DNA from: Misgurnus anguillicaudatus | Taxonomy: Eukaryota > Chordata > Actinopteri > Cypriniformes > Cobitidae | Reading direction: 5' to 3' | Assembly (NCBI RefSeq): GCF_027580225.2 | Contig: NC_073340.2 | Span: 21,274,001 to 21,338,000 of the forward strand | DNA length: 64,000 nucleotides | Shown: one piece after another, positions 31,244 through 45,820 of the stretch | Numbering within the stretch: the first letter of the stretch is position 1 | How the letters are laid out: the number at the start of each line of letters is the position of its first letter | Made by a program: the position numbers and the translations under genes | Notes under the pieces: model-generated | What the model was told of the DNA's origin: nothing | Seen by the model: the letters and a program-made list of their open reading frames with translations, nothing else | The model's database searches: none

Positions 31244-32456
31244 TAGTGATGGGCGATTTCGAAGCACATAAGGCTTTGAAATATTTACGAATCTTGTGTT
31301 TTGAATAATTGTTTCAGAGCTTGTTTCAAACTGGCCAAAGTCACATGATTTTAGCAAACGAGGCTTCATTACGTCATATCTGTTTCGACGATTCTTCTTC
31401 CTAATAAAACCAAAGAAGTCCATTTTAAAATACTGCATAACATATATCCTGTTAACTCAACTGTTTCCAAATATGTTGATATTCCTAGTACCTGCATATT
31501 TTGTGGCAATGAAGATGAAACATTAATAGATTTATTCTATTCTTGTAAGTTTGTTCAGAAATGTTGGCTAGACTTGTACTCCCATTTAAACAAAACACCT
31601 TGCACAATCTTTTAGCTTGAAAGATACTATCTGCTATTCCTGACTCTGCCAACAAATTTATTAACATTTATTTAACTTTTTTATTTTGTTTGGCAAATTC
31701 TTTATCCATAAGCAAAAATGTATGGGCTCAATTCCTACTTTTTCACATTTCCTGATTGAGGTTGACTCACTGCTCACATCTTTTTGTTTGACTAACAATA
31801 AAAAAATTGTTACGTTTTTGGATATATATAAAAATATATATTTGTATTGAGTCTATTGCTTTTATATATTTATTGTTATTTTTTCCTTGATTGTAAGCTA
31901 CATACCCATTTATTGTGTTTTTTTATTTCTCCTTTTCTTTTTTTTTCCTCTGACTTCTATCATCTTTTATCTGATAATGTTCTCCTGAAGGTGATTGTAT
32001 ATTTCATCTAATTGTTTGAATAAAAAAATCCGACGATTCACCACTAGGGTGAGTTGATTACAAATGATCAGTGTAGGTGAACTCGGGTCAGTTTTATTAT
32101 AAAAGTTCACAAAACATTCATCCTTCTGACTAATTACACTACCATTTTGTCTACTTTTTGTTTATAGACAGATTTAATGACAAAAATGTGAATAATTAAA
32201 AAGGGGGTTCGTTTTAATGACTTGTTTGCCATAAATAAAACTAAAAACACAGAATACACTTTTAATTATGTCTTAACTAAATTAAATTATAATTTTTTTC
32301 TTAAAAACATATTTTTGGAACAATCTTGCTATTATTTTGTAAAAAGTGTAAAATGTTCGAACAGATTTTGCTGCTTTTACACTATTTTGACCAGCAGGTG
32401 TCGCCAGCGTGTATGGTGTTTCGAACGCTTCGAGCTTCGTTTCTCCCATCACTACA
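31244..32456. mobile_element. hAT-type element with exact 8-bp target duplication
   Basis: TAGTGATGGG and CCCATCACTA are terminal inverted repeats, extended by TTTCGAAGC and GCTTCGAGCTTCG. CACAGGGG is duplicated at 31236-31243 and 32457-32464. No transposase was found; the middle holds an L1-type tail. Confidence 0.85.
31395..32030 (+). pseudogene. 5'-truncated L1-type LINE, ORF2 C-terminal remnant
   Basis: The plus-strand translation from about 31395 has KILHNIYPVNSTVSK followed by a CIFCGNEDET and LIDLFYSC pattern. This is the C-terminal Cys-rich region of L1-clade ORF2 reverse transcriptases (K-HxIYP...CxFC...ET..HLF..C). Stops break the frame later. The insert ends in GAATAAAAAAATC and is flanked by a 9-bp duplication CGACGATTC (31386-31394 and 32031-32039), as expected from target-primed insertion. 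Confidence 0.82.
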
Positions 32457-32589
32457 CACAGGGGAGACAAATTTCAATTACCTGTTTTTACACATGCGTG
32501 CAGAGAATGGTTTACCAAAACTAAGTTACTGGGTTGATCTTTTTCACATTTTCAAGGTTGATAGAAGCACTGGGGACCCAGTTATACAC

Positions 32590-32962
32590 TTAAAGAGTAA
32601 CTAAACCAACTTTTTTAGTTAATGATCTGTAAGAATGATGGTTTATTAGTGCTGTTCATTGATTTTAGTACGTTTTTTGACATTTGGGTATAAAGTGTTT
32701 CAGTACTACAATATATGGTGTAAAAACGTCTGAGTGCTGCCCTCTTCAGGTTGAACGGTGGCTACTGCAGTTGAATTTTCCTATTGGATGTTGGGTCCAA
32801 AAAAAAACTCGTGACGTAAGCAGATTCAAGCTCACCACGCCCTTGTTACGATCTCATCACACACTAGTTCGTCCCCTCCATCTCTTCCCACTTTTCTTGC
32901 ATTTTTCAAATATTGCCAGTGGGTGGAGTCACGCTCTGACCAGGGGTTTAGTTACGCTTTAA
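32590..32962. mobile_element. nested TTAA element, family F
   Basis: Between TTAA sites at 32590-32593 and 32959-32962, the ends AGAGTAACTAAACC and GGTTTAGTTACGCT are inverted. It is non-coding. Confidence 0.8.
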
Positions 32963-33008
32963 ACATGAAAAAAATCAGATTGTCATGATATGCTCCTTTA
33001 AAATAATC

Positions 33009-33095
33009 ATTCTATTCTATTCTATTCTATTCTATTCTATTCTATTCTATTCTATTCTATTCTATTCTATTCTATTCTATTCTATTCTATTCTAT
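33009..33095. repeat. (ATTCT)n pentanucleotide microsatellite
   Basis: About 17 perfect ATTCT units. The same motif is expanded in the human SCA10 locus; here it is intergenic. Confidence 0.97.
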
Positions 33096-33207
33096 ATGAC
33101 TGATATGATAAGAAAAGTATAACTCAAACCATTACGTTTCAGATTTGTAAGCAAGCAAAAAATAATAATAATACATAATAAAAGATTATGCTAGCCCTAC
33201 TGAAAAA

Positions 33208-33350
33208 CATCTGTAAATGCTGGTGGCCTGGTTTTAGCTGTTTTAGCAGGCTGGAGATGTGTTTTGGTCACTTTTTAACCTGGTCAAGCTGGGCTAAAGC
33301 TGGAAGACCAGCTGGGAGCTTAAACCAGCTAAAACGAGCGAACCAGCTTA
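33208..33350. repeat. GCTGGT-rich degenerate repeat
   Basis: Repeated AGCTGG/CCAGCT strings in both orientations, a common fish dispersed repeat form. No coding potential. Confidence 0.5.
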
Positions 33351-35811
33351 CCCTCCCTTTATTCCATTAGGGAAATATTTCTTAAGATTCATGTCTGTAA
33401 ATAAACGAGTATGAACACTGCACGCGCAAACGGCTAGTAGTTCCATTTGCAGTCAATAGATGGCGCTAATGCTTTATTGAAATAACCCAAACGACACTGT
33501 TTCTGTCAGAATTGGAGTGATGCTTTGTTGAAATAGACTGGATGAAACATTTTTCAAAGTTGTAGCACTTTAATAATTAATTGATATTTACGGCGAACAG
33601 TTCAATCTCTGTCTGTCATCAATTATTAATCATAGTATGACACACTGACTGAACTAATCAATGACATGAATTACATTTACATTAAGAATTTTATAAAATA
33701 TAACCTAATCTGTTTAAAAACCAAAGGTTTCCGCAGTGAATCAATAACAGTGAATGCAAGGTAGAGGAAACTAGAAAAACCCAGTGCTATTGCAAAGGTG
33801 GAGTGAGTGTTAGGACTAATAAATAATGTATGGCTCTCTGAAACATTGCCTTTCCTTCACTGTGGATTGTAATTGGTCGCCTGCGGGTTAGTAGTCCAGT
33901 GTCAGGCTAAACTAATCTCGAATTCACAAATCCTTCTATCTATCTGAACTTTTACAATTCACCCCTTTTCATCTCCTCCCTTTAGTTTCTTGTTTCTCCT
34001 CCTCATATTCAGTGTAATGGGTCATCTTTTTTTCTGACACTTGTTGAAGGGATCTCAGAGGACAAAGACTGAATAGAGGCAGGAGGGATACTAATGTTTT
34101 TCCATGGCCTGTCTAAGTGCCACTTACCCTTTAAACAACAGATGTAGCCTTCCTATCTGTTTATCAATTAATTTTTCCCATCAAGCACAGACCTACAAAT
34201 CTATGTTTTTTTACTCTTATGGATATGAATGAGAATGACATTAAAAAACAAATTCTAAGTGAATCTACTCATTTCTTTTATTGTAGCTCATTTGGTAGAT
34301 CATGCCAATGTCGTAGGATTAATTTCAAGGAAATGTATGCATGCACTGTAAATCCGAATCGTCTGCCAAATGCATAAATGTAAATGACTGCAGATGACTC
34401 TATTTGTGTTATATAAAGGTTTGTCAGTACTCTCACCACACTAAATGGCTGCTAAATGCATGTGTTTGAATTGAACTAGTTCGGCAGCAGTCTGCATTAA
34501 TACATCAGCTTAACCGATAAGGAATTTTGTGAAGTTCCCCTACAGCTTTGGGCATTGGTAAGAAACAAGAGCCATTTTAATATTAGAGCAGCACGACACA
34601 CTTGAAGGATCTTATGAAGGAATGGACATGAATTTTTAATTTGCTTCTGAAATATGAAGTTATACTTTATTGAGGGCATTAAGTTTAGCCTCAGACCATT
34701 GTTCACACAGGGGGGAGTAGGATGTAATAGTTGATGTATCAATCATCTAGCTGGGAATAAAATGACAGAGCGGCTTTTTGTGACCTCTCAGGTAGCTAGA
34801 AGCTAAGAAAGGTGTAAATATTTACCTTTCATTTCTTTTAACATGAACCTGCTGGTGTAAATATTTTATAACTTACCTAATCATTACCTCTACAGAGATC
34901 AGGCTGAAATATTAGAGCTATTAATTTTGTTTAAAATAATGACAAAAACGGATCACAGGGTTTTTAAATGAGTATTTCTGTAGAGTGCCGTGAGTGTGTT
35001 AAAAGCCACACTGAGAAAGTAAATTTTCGGTTTGGTAATCCCCTGAGATGGGTTTGAGGGTTCAACAGCCATTACTGGACCATTTGTTCTTGTTCATGTG
35101 CTCTGGTTTTCATAGTAATCCCGTTTGATCAAACACGCTTTCTATTACATTGTAATCAACCATTGCTGGCCTGGTTTAAAGAAGAAATCAGTCTTTGTTT
35201 GGCTTGTGTCAATATAAGTAATGCTGTGTATTATATAGGTGCCTGATGTTTAAAGGTCATGATGTTTAAGGAAGTGACATTTAAGGTTGTCAATTTATAT
35301 GGTTATTGGATTTCGTCAGAAATTCTATTTGTGATTAGTAGCTTCAGATCACTTTATTGCCCATTGGTATTATGTCAATTTTGTGAAAAGATGAATTCTT
35401 TATTGAAAATGTGTGAGAGTGCTCACAGCCCTTTCTGTGATACAATGAAGCTATTATATTTTTCCATTCTAACATTTTATCCAAGATCTGAAGAATGTCA
35501 AGATGTTTCACATGACACCCTTACTATTGTAAGTCTCTACAGTCGAATAAAGAAATAGATAAGGTCAGATCTTACTTTATAATGTTATAGCCCTTAGAGA
35601 ACATTTTCAGGGAACATGTTATTCATAGTTTAGGAGATTTGTTTTTTACATTTAGGTGTATTTGCTTTTTCACAAAAACTTTCACAGAACAACAGAACAA
35701 AACATTTCATGGACAATTGTACAACAGACTACATTTTTGTTCACTAAAACAATACAGGTAATGCTAAACAGTGATTTATGAATGTTGTATCATACCGGTA
35801 ACTCATAATGC
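33351..35811. other. intergenic stretch between rhoq and cox7a2l
   Basis: No host gene was recognised on either strand. The one clear item is a SINE fragment at 34281-34386. Open frames such as 35259-35558 match nothing I know and lack splice or promoter context. Confidence 0.5.
34281..34386 (+). mobile_element. tRNA-derived SINE fragment
   Basis: It reads TTGTAGCTCATTTGGTAGAT (A-box-like) and ends TCGTCTGCCAAATGCATAAA, the DANA/V-SINE-type tail, with the middle shortened. Confidence 0.65.
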
Positions 35812-36187
35812 TGCGTTCACACCAAACGTGAATGATTTCAATGATAAGTCAATGTAAAGACGCGTTTACATGCGTCTAAAAGTCTCGCAGCGCGAATGAG
35901 GCATTTAGCGTGGCACGGTAGATGCGAATTCGCCTCATTCGGTTTGTGCGAATAACGCAAATTGACGCACGAATGATGCGAATTCGCGTCTGACACCCGA
36001 GTTGAACAATTCAAACTTTGGCGTCAATTTGTGTAGCGTTAACCAATCAGGAGCCTGCTTGCTGCTGTGGCAGCAGGCCCACCCGGAGTCACTCCTTGCC
36101 CCTCCCACAAGAAGCGGATTTCACATTGGACGCACATCAATTTAGCTTCAAACGCTTGCTTTTTATGTGCGTCTAGAACAATGCATT
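35812..36187. repeat. GCGTTCACACC-type element
   Basis: It begins GCTGCGTTCACACCAAACG and has repeated GCGAAT/ATTCGC strings, resembling the block at 21868-22285. The right end is unclear. Confidence 0.5.
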
Positions 36188-36188
36188 G

Positions 36189-36511
36189 ACGAGAAGTTGT
36201 GCTTTAAAAGTGTATATTTGTTATTTTTATTGTCAAAAATGACAATCGTTTTGCTAGATAAGACCCTTATGCCTTGTTTGGGATCGTTTATAGTCCTTTG
36301 AAACTCCATTGAAAAAACTGTTACGTGTTGAGTTAAGTGTTAATTGTTGGTGTCTATTAAAGTCCATTAAAATGAGAAAAATCCTGCAATGTTTTCCTCA
36401 AAAAACATAATTTCTTCTCGACTGAACAAAGAAAGACATCAACATTTTGGTTACATGGTGGTGAGTAAATTATCTGGATTTTTCTTTTAAGAAAATGGAA
36501 TATTCCTTTAA
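36189..36511. repeat. family A half-element
   Basis: GACAATCGTTTTGCTAGATA and CCTCAAAAAACATAATTTCT match the second arm of 3127-3677. It ends ATGGAATATTCCTTTAA. Confidence 0.7.
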
Positions 36512-36539
36512 GTTCTTCCCTATTTAATGCCATTCTGTC

Positions 36540-36715
36540 TGCTGTCTTGTGCTGGATCGTTGTGTGTCATGTGTGACACCGTCAGGAGTCTTTGTCTTGT
36601 TTTTGCCCTGTCTGTTATTTAATTCTTGTCTTGTTTACCCCCTCGGGAGTTTTTGTTATATAATAAAAGTCTTTTTGGTTGAGAGCCGTCTGCACTTGGG
36701 ATCTTTAATATGACA
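36540..36715 (+). repeat. possible LTR or LINE 3' end
   Basis: TGTCTTGTTT-rich sequence followed by TAATAAAAGTC and GTCTGCACTTGGGATC resembles the R/U5 part of fish LTRs or a LINE tail. There is no pairing partner, so this is weak. Confidence 0.3.
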
Positions 36716-37044
36716 AAGTGTTTTGATTAATGGCATTGTTTTTTTATCAGTGTCTCCCACTAGTCAACTAAATGAATATAAACATGGCAAAGATGAATGC
36801 AAATTTATATATTAATTCAATAGATTTATAGCATTTTGAAAAAAAACTTAGTTTTTATAATAAATCTTTAAAAAAAAATCAAATTATGGATTTGAATTTT
36901 TTTGTTTTTATAACCTAAAGATGTCATGTGAAAGTTTGTAACAGAAAAATAGTGTTTTTCATCTTGTCACTTTCTTGGTATTGAAAACACGTTTTACCGA
37001 AATAAGTAAAAATGGATTTATTGCGTTTTGGAACCAAACCCTTT

Positions 37045-37353
37045 AAATACACTCTAAAAAATACTGGGTTATTTTTAACCCATTGTTGGTTCAAAAAGGG
37101 ATGAAGCCAAACCATTGGGTTGTAATTTAACCCATGCTGGGTTGTATTAACCCAAAATAAAGGTGCACAATGCCATCAAAGTACTGGCTGGTTCCATATA
37201 AAACTATTGGCATCCAAAGAACCTTTCTGTTTCACAAAAACGTATATGATTCTTTTGAGATCATTGCACTGCATGATTCCCAAGGGAACCATAATTTGTT
37301 CTTCTGTGGTATCACTGTGAAGAACCATTTGCTGCACCTTTATTTTTAAGTCG
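37045..37353. repeat. two adjacent short inverted-repeat elements
   Basis: The first (37045-37156) is the AACCCA type starting ACACTCTAAAAAATACTGGG. The second (about 37158-37353) has AAATAAAGGTGCA and TGCACCTTTATTTT ends with GGTTCC/GGAACC blocks inside. Confidence 0.55.
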
Positions 37354-38748
37354 TATAGCTCCACTCTTCAGTGCTCATTGATGGGAGATGCTGAGTCCTG
37401 CTGGAGCTATTTTCAGCAGTAGCTATACCGAATCTCACACCGCGGGGCTCCCATATGACCCGGTCACGTAGGAAACATGAAAAAGCACAGCTAATCAGAC
37501 CTGTGATCGCGCCTCTTCTGCCTCACTCCAAACTCTAATGACTATATTCACTTCCTTTAGCAAGACCAGTTACAAAGCCTTTGCTCTGTCTGTTTGCCTA
37601 TTATGATAAGGTTTTTTACAATCTCAGTTCAGAATAAGCCAAGGCTTGAGTAAAGATACTTATTAGTAGTTTTCTTGGTAGATCCTTTGAGAAATTAGCT
37701 TTGTAATGATAAGAGGGTCGCAGGTACACTGCGATAGTCTGAAAGATAATCTGTGTAATTGAATTTATTCCCTCGAGGAGGAAAGTGGAAAACAAACAAA
37801 GAGAAAGCTTGCCATTTATACTATGCGTAATAGAGAGAGAGAGAGAGGCAGACCACAAATCCATTTCCCTTTTCAACTCAGCTTTGATTAAAGGACAGAG
37901 CTGTAATATAAACATCCTTACGTCTCTCCGAGAGCTTTCAAACCTTTTGATAATTTTAACTTATCAGCCAAAGCCAAGCAACCTTTTTGGCACTGGTTTC
38001 AACCACTATTATAAAAAAACACAAACAGAAGCCCAATGGTGCATGAGATGAATATTAATGAAATAAGGAGCAGAGCTTCTTTTCGACACCGTCTCACCTG
38101 GAAGTTGCCAAAAATTGTATTCGTTCTCATTTGAGTCCAACATCCTTTAGAGCAAACATTGATTACATACCTTGCTCTCAAGATGAATTCTGCTTCCACT
38201 ACTTTATCAAGCTGAAAGGGAAACCAGCCGCAGGGAACAACACATAGTGACCTCCCCCAGTTGATTAACAATAAGGCATTTTGTCAGTGATGTAATGATT
38301 GTGTTAGACGTTTAATAGCGGAGTATCAGAGGCCATGGCTGAAAGCAGGAGAGGTAAAATCATCCTAAAAAGCCTGCAGACTTTGAAATAATCACAGAGA
38401 AGCCTGATGCTTTTACTGAAGATCACTGTGAAGGTAGAGGACTGTTGTGCAAGATATTAGGATCTGATGGATTTGAAAAAGCAATATGGACCAGAAAACC
38501 AGTCATATGTTTTATCTGAAAGCTAAACAAAAAAACGTTCCATTGATGTATGGTTTGTTGCACATTAAATTCAAATGCTGTCTTTACTTAAACAATCAAG
38601 TAAATATTACTTAAAGTTTGTTTTTTAGACTTTAACTTAATAAATCCTAATTCATTTAACTTTACAGACTTATGTGCAGTGGAGATGTTTATTCAAACAT
38701 GAAGTTTAATGAAATGATATCACATAGTACTCAATACTAAATACCAAC
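37354..38748. other. intergenic, unremarkable
   Basis: No gene, RNA or repeat recognised with confidence. Confidence 0.45.
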
Positions 38749-39149
38749 TTAAAGGGATAGTTCACTTTAAAATGAAAATTCTGTCATCATTTACTCATCC
38801 ATGTTGTTCTAAACCTGTATTAATTTATTTTTTCTGATGAACACAAAAGTTGATATTTTAAGAAATGATGGTAAACACACAGCAGTAAGTGACCATCGAC
38901 TTCCATAGTAGAAAAAAAATGTTTTGATAAATGATGGTAAGCACACAGTTGACGGTACCCATTAAATTCCATTATATTTTTTATTCCTACTATGGAAGTC
39001 GATGGTCACTTACTGCTGGGTGTTTACCATAATTTCTTAAAATATCTACTTTTGTGTTCATCAGAAAAAATAAATTAATACAGGTTTAGAACAACATGGA
39101 TGAGTAAATGATGACAGAATTTTCATTTTAAAGTGAACTATCCCTTTAA
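38749..39149. repeat. near-perfect palindromic TTAA element, family E copy 2
   Basis: The arms of about 165 bp are almost perfect inverses, from TTAAAGGGATAGTTCACTTT to its mirror ending CCCTTTAA. The loop, about 60-70 bp, lies around 38920-38980. This is the best preserved family E copy. Confidence 0.85.
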
Positions 39150-39169
39150 GTAAACTGACTAATTTAAAG

Positions 39170-39512
39170 GGGCCATGGCGTGAAAATGTTAGCATTGCCA
39201 CTTTGTAGGTGTGAGCAAAAATAGGTCATTGAAATTTGGCTTTCCTTATGATGTCATAAGGATATCTTATTAGAATAATACCGCCCCCTTAATGTACACT
39301 ATCCAACCACAGCACTGCCATTTAGTGCAGAGAGAAAGAAAGAGAGAAAAAATAATTCACAGCACAGTTGAGTTTGAATTGCATCAAACCATCATCATTG
39401 TGATCAGTGTTTGCACTTCATCAGCTCATTTGCATTTTAAAAGACACACCCAAAACGACACATTTTTTCTCAAACCTACAAAGTGGCAATGCTAACATTT
39501 TCATGCTATGAC
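39170..39512. repeat. half copy of the 30975-33001 family
   Basis: It shares GCCACTTTGTAGGTGTGAGC, ATAATACCGCCCC and CTATCCAACCACAGCACTG (inverted) with the nested element, and ends are inverted (AATGTTAGCATTGCCACTTT and its mirror). Confidence 0.65.
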
Positions 39513-40086
39513 CCCTTTCATCAGTCTACATGAGCACTGAACTTAAGATTTTAAAGGAAAACACCACAGTTTTTCAATATTTTACTATGTTGTTACCTCA
39601 ACTTAGTCGAAATAATACATACCTATCTTTTTTCAATGCATGCACTTAATCTTTGTACAGCATGTGGTGAATGTGTTAGCATTTAGCCTAGCCCCATTCA
39701 TTCCTTAGGATCCAAACAGGGATGAATTTAGAAGCCACCAAGAAGCCACTTCTCTATTTAAAGACTGTTACATGAGTAAGTAGGCACAAAATAAAACGTG
39801 GCGATTTTTTTAAGTGGATAAAAATGAGAACTATATTGTATGGCGGAAGAGCACTTAGTTTGCAGCACTTCCACCTCGGGGCGCGCAGTAACATCATCAC
39901 TCCTGAGCACTCCCTCTCTCGCTCAAACTTCCGTTAATACTGATGCTCAATCACATCAACAAATATACATTTCTGTCACCTATAGCTCTATGGCTGACTG
40001 CCAGGGCTATATCTTCAAACTTGTCGTATTCTTCTAAAAGGTAAAAATTACATGATTTAGTGTCATGATTTTGCTTTATCCAAAAT

Positions 40087-40458
40087 TAAAGGTGCAATTT
40101 TAGCAGCATCCAGTGTTGAGGTTGCGAATTGCAACCAACGGCTCAGTTCACTGCACACCCCTCGCTTTTGAGACGCATAGAGAAGCTATGGTAGCCGCCA
40201 CTGGAAAAACATTTAGGGAGACAACTTAGTAAAAAAAGTTTGTCCGTTAAGGGCTTTTGCAGAAACATGGCGGCACAAAATGACTTCCACGTAAGGGGAC
40301 CCTCTGTGTATGTAGATAAAAACGTTTCATTCTAAGCCTAAGGTAATAAAAACATAAGGGTTCATTATAAAAAGGTCTTTATAAACCCCTGTAGTTTTGT
40401 ATAATATTTTGCATTTCTGTCAAGAGGTCCTTCTAAAAATTACACACTGCACCTTTAA
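40087..40458. repeat. TTAA element, family G
   Basis: TTAAAGGTGCAATTTTAG and AAATTACACACTGCACCTTTAA form the ends. Just upstream, 39552-39700 looks like a half of yet another such element (TTAAAGGAAAACACCACAG). Confidence 0.6.
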
Positions 40459-41054
40459 TATAACAGCAGAAACAATAAAAGTGATTTCTTGTGTTAACTT
40501 TTGCTATTTAAACAAAAGGTGGTTGAAATTTTACTCGTGAATATAAAAGTCCTATAGCCATTCAGTACACATAACAAATTTCCACAAGATAATCTGAGCA
40601 GATTGCTATCTTCTTTCCAGACACAAACCACCCATGTATGTTATACATTTGTTTTTGAAATTTAATGGGACATGAAAAGCCATTTTTTATGTGTATTATT
40701 CTGAATCATGAAAGTGGCCATTTTGCTTTTTCCTCTGGGTATAGAAGAGAGGTTGCATTTTCCCCTATTTCAGTAGCAGCTGTTACCAGCTGTATTTACA
40801 AATAGATGCTTCAGACAGAAATGTAAATAATGTAGTACATTCAGAAAAATCTATAAAACTGTCTTTTCTCTTTGTGGTGATTTAAACACGTAACACAGAG
40901 CTACACTGCACACAGTGTGCTTCAGAGAAAACAGACAAAAATAACTTTCCATTTTAATGGATAAAACAGTAATGTTTTTTCTTACTGTTTATTTTTTCAT
41001 TGATATACTGTATGACATTTTACCATATGACAAACTTAATATGTATATATAAAC

Positions 41055-42700
<1,646 letters not shown>

Positions 42701-42710
42701 GGAAATAAAA

Positions 42711-45700
42711 ACAAAAAACTATTTTCAGAACTAAATGTCTTCTTCATACATCAGTCAGTATTTAGTGTGACCTCTCTTTTGGCACAAAACATATCTTGAG
42801 CTTTTTTGAGAAGACTGAAGTCATTCGATTAGAATTAGAAATTAGGATTTAATTTAATTTAGGTTTAAGAGATCCTGCAGCTGCCTGCTGCCTGCTATTC
42901 TAATAAAAAGACTGAGAAATAATTATATATAACCACTATACAATTGCAAAAACAACAAATCTAATGGTAGCATGATATATATAAAATATATACAAATACT
43001 GACACATCAAATCTCTTATTTGTCCTGGAAAGGAGACTCAAACAAAAGATCATCATTTTGCTTGACCAATATGATATGATTCCAAAAGGGAATAAAAACA
43101 TAATGTGTACTTTCTGAAAATGTTTTATAAACTTAATCAAGTTGGATGATAAGGCTGAAAAACAAAGACATTTATTTATGTCCTGCACCTGTAAGTACTT
43201 AAATGCTTTGGCAATGTTTTAGCCTTATAAAGACATTCCAGTGAAGCTCTGTTGATTCTCAGAGAAAGAGTGAGATAGCACCAAGGACACAATCAGACTG
43301 AAAAAATGTGAACAGACAGAAAAGGTCAAAGCAACATCACATACCATCTTATCAAACTGTAATTGTTTAGTAAGATCCTGTTTTCCAAGAATTTTTCCAG
43401 AGTCAAGACACAGTTTGTGTGTGACAGGTTATCTCTTCAAACCATATTTCACTCTTTATTCTTCTGCAGTGACAACAGTGATTATGTTTCAATGATTGTA
43501 ATTCTAGATTACATTGTGCACTTAATTAGGTTTATATACCAAATCCATAATTATCCACATTTATAATGCCAACCATAAAGCAGTGCTTTGAATACAATGC
43601 CACAAATGTCCAAAAGTGGAACACATTGTGGAGGATTTTATGCATAACGTTTAAGCATAAAGTATTTATTGTCCAAAGAATTCACGATACTGGGGCCAAT
43701 ATCATCATATTCATGTGAAGTAAAAGCAATGTAAGCAATCATTACAAAATATGGTTATGTGAAAACAGCTACTGCATTTCAGTGCTTCTGGTTTTTACAT
43801 GAGCCTGAAATGGGTTTAAATCAGTTTAAGGCAATTGCTTTGTCCATTAATTTGATTATTTTATGTAAGTCCAAGTGAACTTTAATGGTTCCATTCTGCC
43901 TTAACTAGACAGTAATGTAAATAATGGCATTTTAAAAGTAATCATATATAAGTTTTAATTGCATGAGTTGTCTCATGGCTGATGTGGATTGTTCAATGTC
44001 GCCTGTTTCTTGAGCAGATTCCTCAGGCTTTGGCTTGTTGTGTGATTGTGGGTGTTTGTCCTTTGAACAGTTGGCGTGGCTCTAGGCCAGCACAAATGCC
44101 GTAGACTGCAGCCCCGTCCTCTCATTCTTCTCTCTGTGATGGGTTAATGGATAGTGAACGTTTCCTAATTCTTCTTCACATTTTTATGAACTTTCATAGG
44201 GTGAATGGAAGGTTGAAGCGTACTCCAATAAAGAGTTTATGTAGATGACATACATCTTGGATACACGTTTCATATGTTTATTGTTTACTTTAAAATATAT
44301 TTGCATAAGAGAGAAAATCTGATACTTGATTATCAGCTAGTCAACTGGGATTGCTCGAACATAATGCTGTTTGTTTTCTGAGCCATGAGGTGCAAATCTT
44401 AACGTGATTGGCATGCAATCAGCATAAAGGACAGAAGACAGCAGGTGAGTGCATTGTGAAATGAAGTATAAGCAGGGGACATAAAGAAAAAAATAATAAT
44501 AGAGGAAGCCAGACTAATTAAACATCAATACTGAAATAATGAAACTGTTTCCGTGTGCTTAACCCCCGGTTCTCTTTAGAGAACAAATCTTCTTGAACTT
44601 TAATGAGTAAAAAACTTCAGCTCGTGCCTATCCTAGTCATTTAACACAGAACGCTATTGAGGCAAACACAATGAACAAATCAAGCTTGAAGAAGGCAGAA
44701 AATAAATATTAATGACATGTGACCATCTGGTTTTAAATGCCTAGACTGTTTAACATAATTAAAATGAAAAAATTCTGACAATTTTGTAATTCAAAATAGA
44801 AACACAAAACAAATAATGTTTCCACTGAATCCATTTTTATTCATTGATTCAGACTCAAGTAGGATACAAGAGAGAGATCAATAAAGAATTTAAATTTAAT
44901 TCAAATGATTTAAAGTAATATTCCCCACAGCTTTACACCAAGACAGGCAAGTCATCAATTAGCCTACTACTACAAGATACTGTATATAGCATTAAAACAA
45001 GTAATTGAACATAAACATTGCTATCATAGACTAGACTAACGTAATCACCATTAACCATTTTCGAGAAAATAAAAGCAAATCTGGAAAGAGTCTGGTTGTC
45101 TGGGTTACTTGCATTTCACATCTCAGAAGAAAAGATTAATTTTTATTGTCTTGGAACAGCCGAGTCTATTACTGAAACCTGCACTGTCCTTTGTGCTAAA
45201 CAAAGATACTTATTTACAGCTGAGAAATAAATCTAGCCCATGAATCATTACTTCTCATTGTCATAAATTGTTTGGCTTTGCTTTATGTTCTGACAAGCTA
45301 TCAACCGCTAGCATGCAGTTAGACAGTCCATCAAGCTTATGTTTTGTCATTAACCGACTATAAAGAGCCTGAAAAAACTAAGATTTAGGAACAATAGCAC
45401 CACTTTCTATTCAAAGATCTACAGTGCTTTGGCCGTAAAAGAGAGATTCAAAGGATTTTGGAAGCCCCTTTGTGTACCATGTCTCATAGCGTTGTTGCCA
45501 TGTCAACAGGAATCTCGAAGAGCTTTTCAAAAGGGGAACTATACAGTACAGTACAGTATTTAATAGCTGAAAATTTTCATGGAGAATAAAGCATGAAACC
45601 ATAAATCTTTTTAATGTTTTCTCTCTATATCAGTTACAAAATTGTCTTGTCTTTAAAAAAAGTGAAAATGTAGACATATACAGTAACAAAAACATGCGCA

Positions 45701-45755
45701 TATAGCTTAAGGTATTGTTTGTATATGGACAATTCCAAAGAAATTTAATCATTGA

Positions 45756-45820
<65 letters not shown>

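Larger units (their letters stand above)
30975..33001. mobile_element. TTAA element carrying nested insertions
   Basis: The left end TTAAAGGGGACATTTTAGAC and the right end GATATGCTCCTTTAA belong to one family; a half copy is at 39170-39512. Its body is interrupted twice: by an hAT element (31244-32456) and by a second TTAA element (32590-32962). Removing them leaves a continuous body of roughly 450 bp. Confidence 0.75.

Noticed and set aside
35259..35558. 99-codon plus-strand frame in the intergenic stretch
   Set aside because: No recognisable domain, no neighbouring exons with matching phases, ordinary AT-rich composition.
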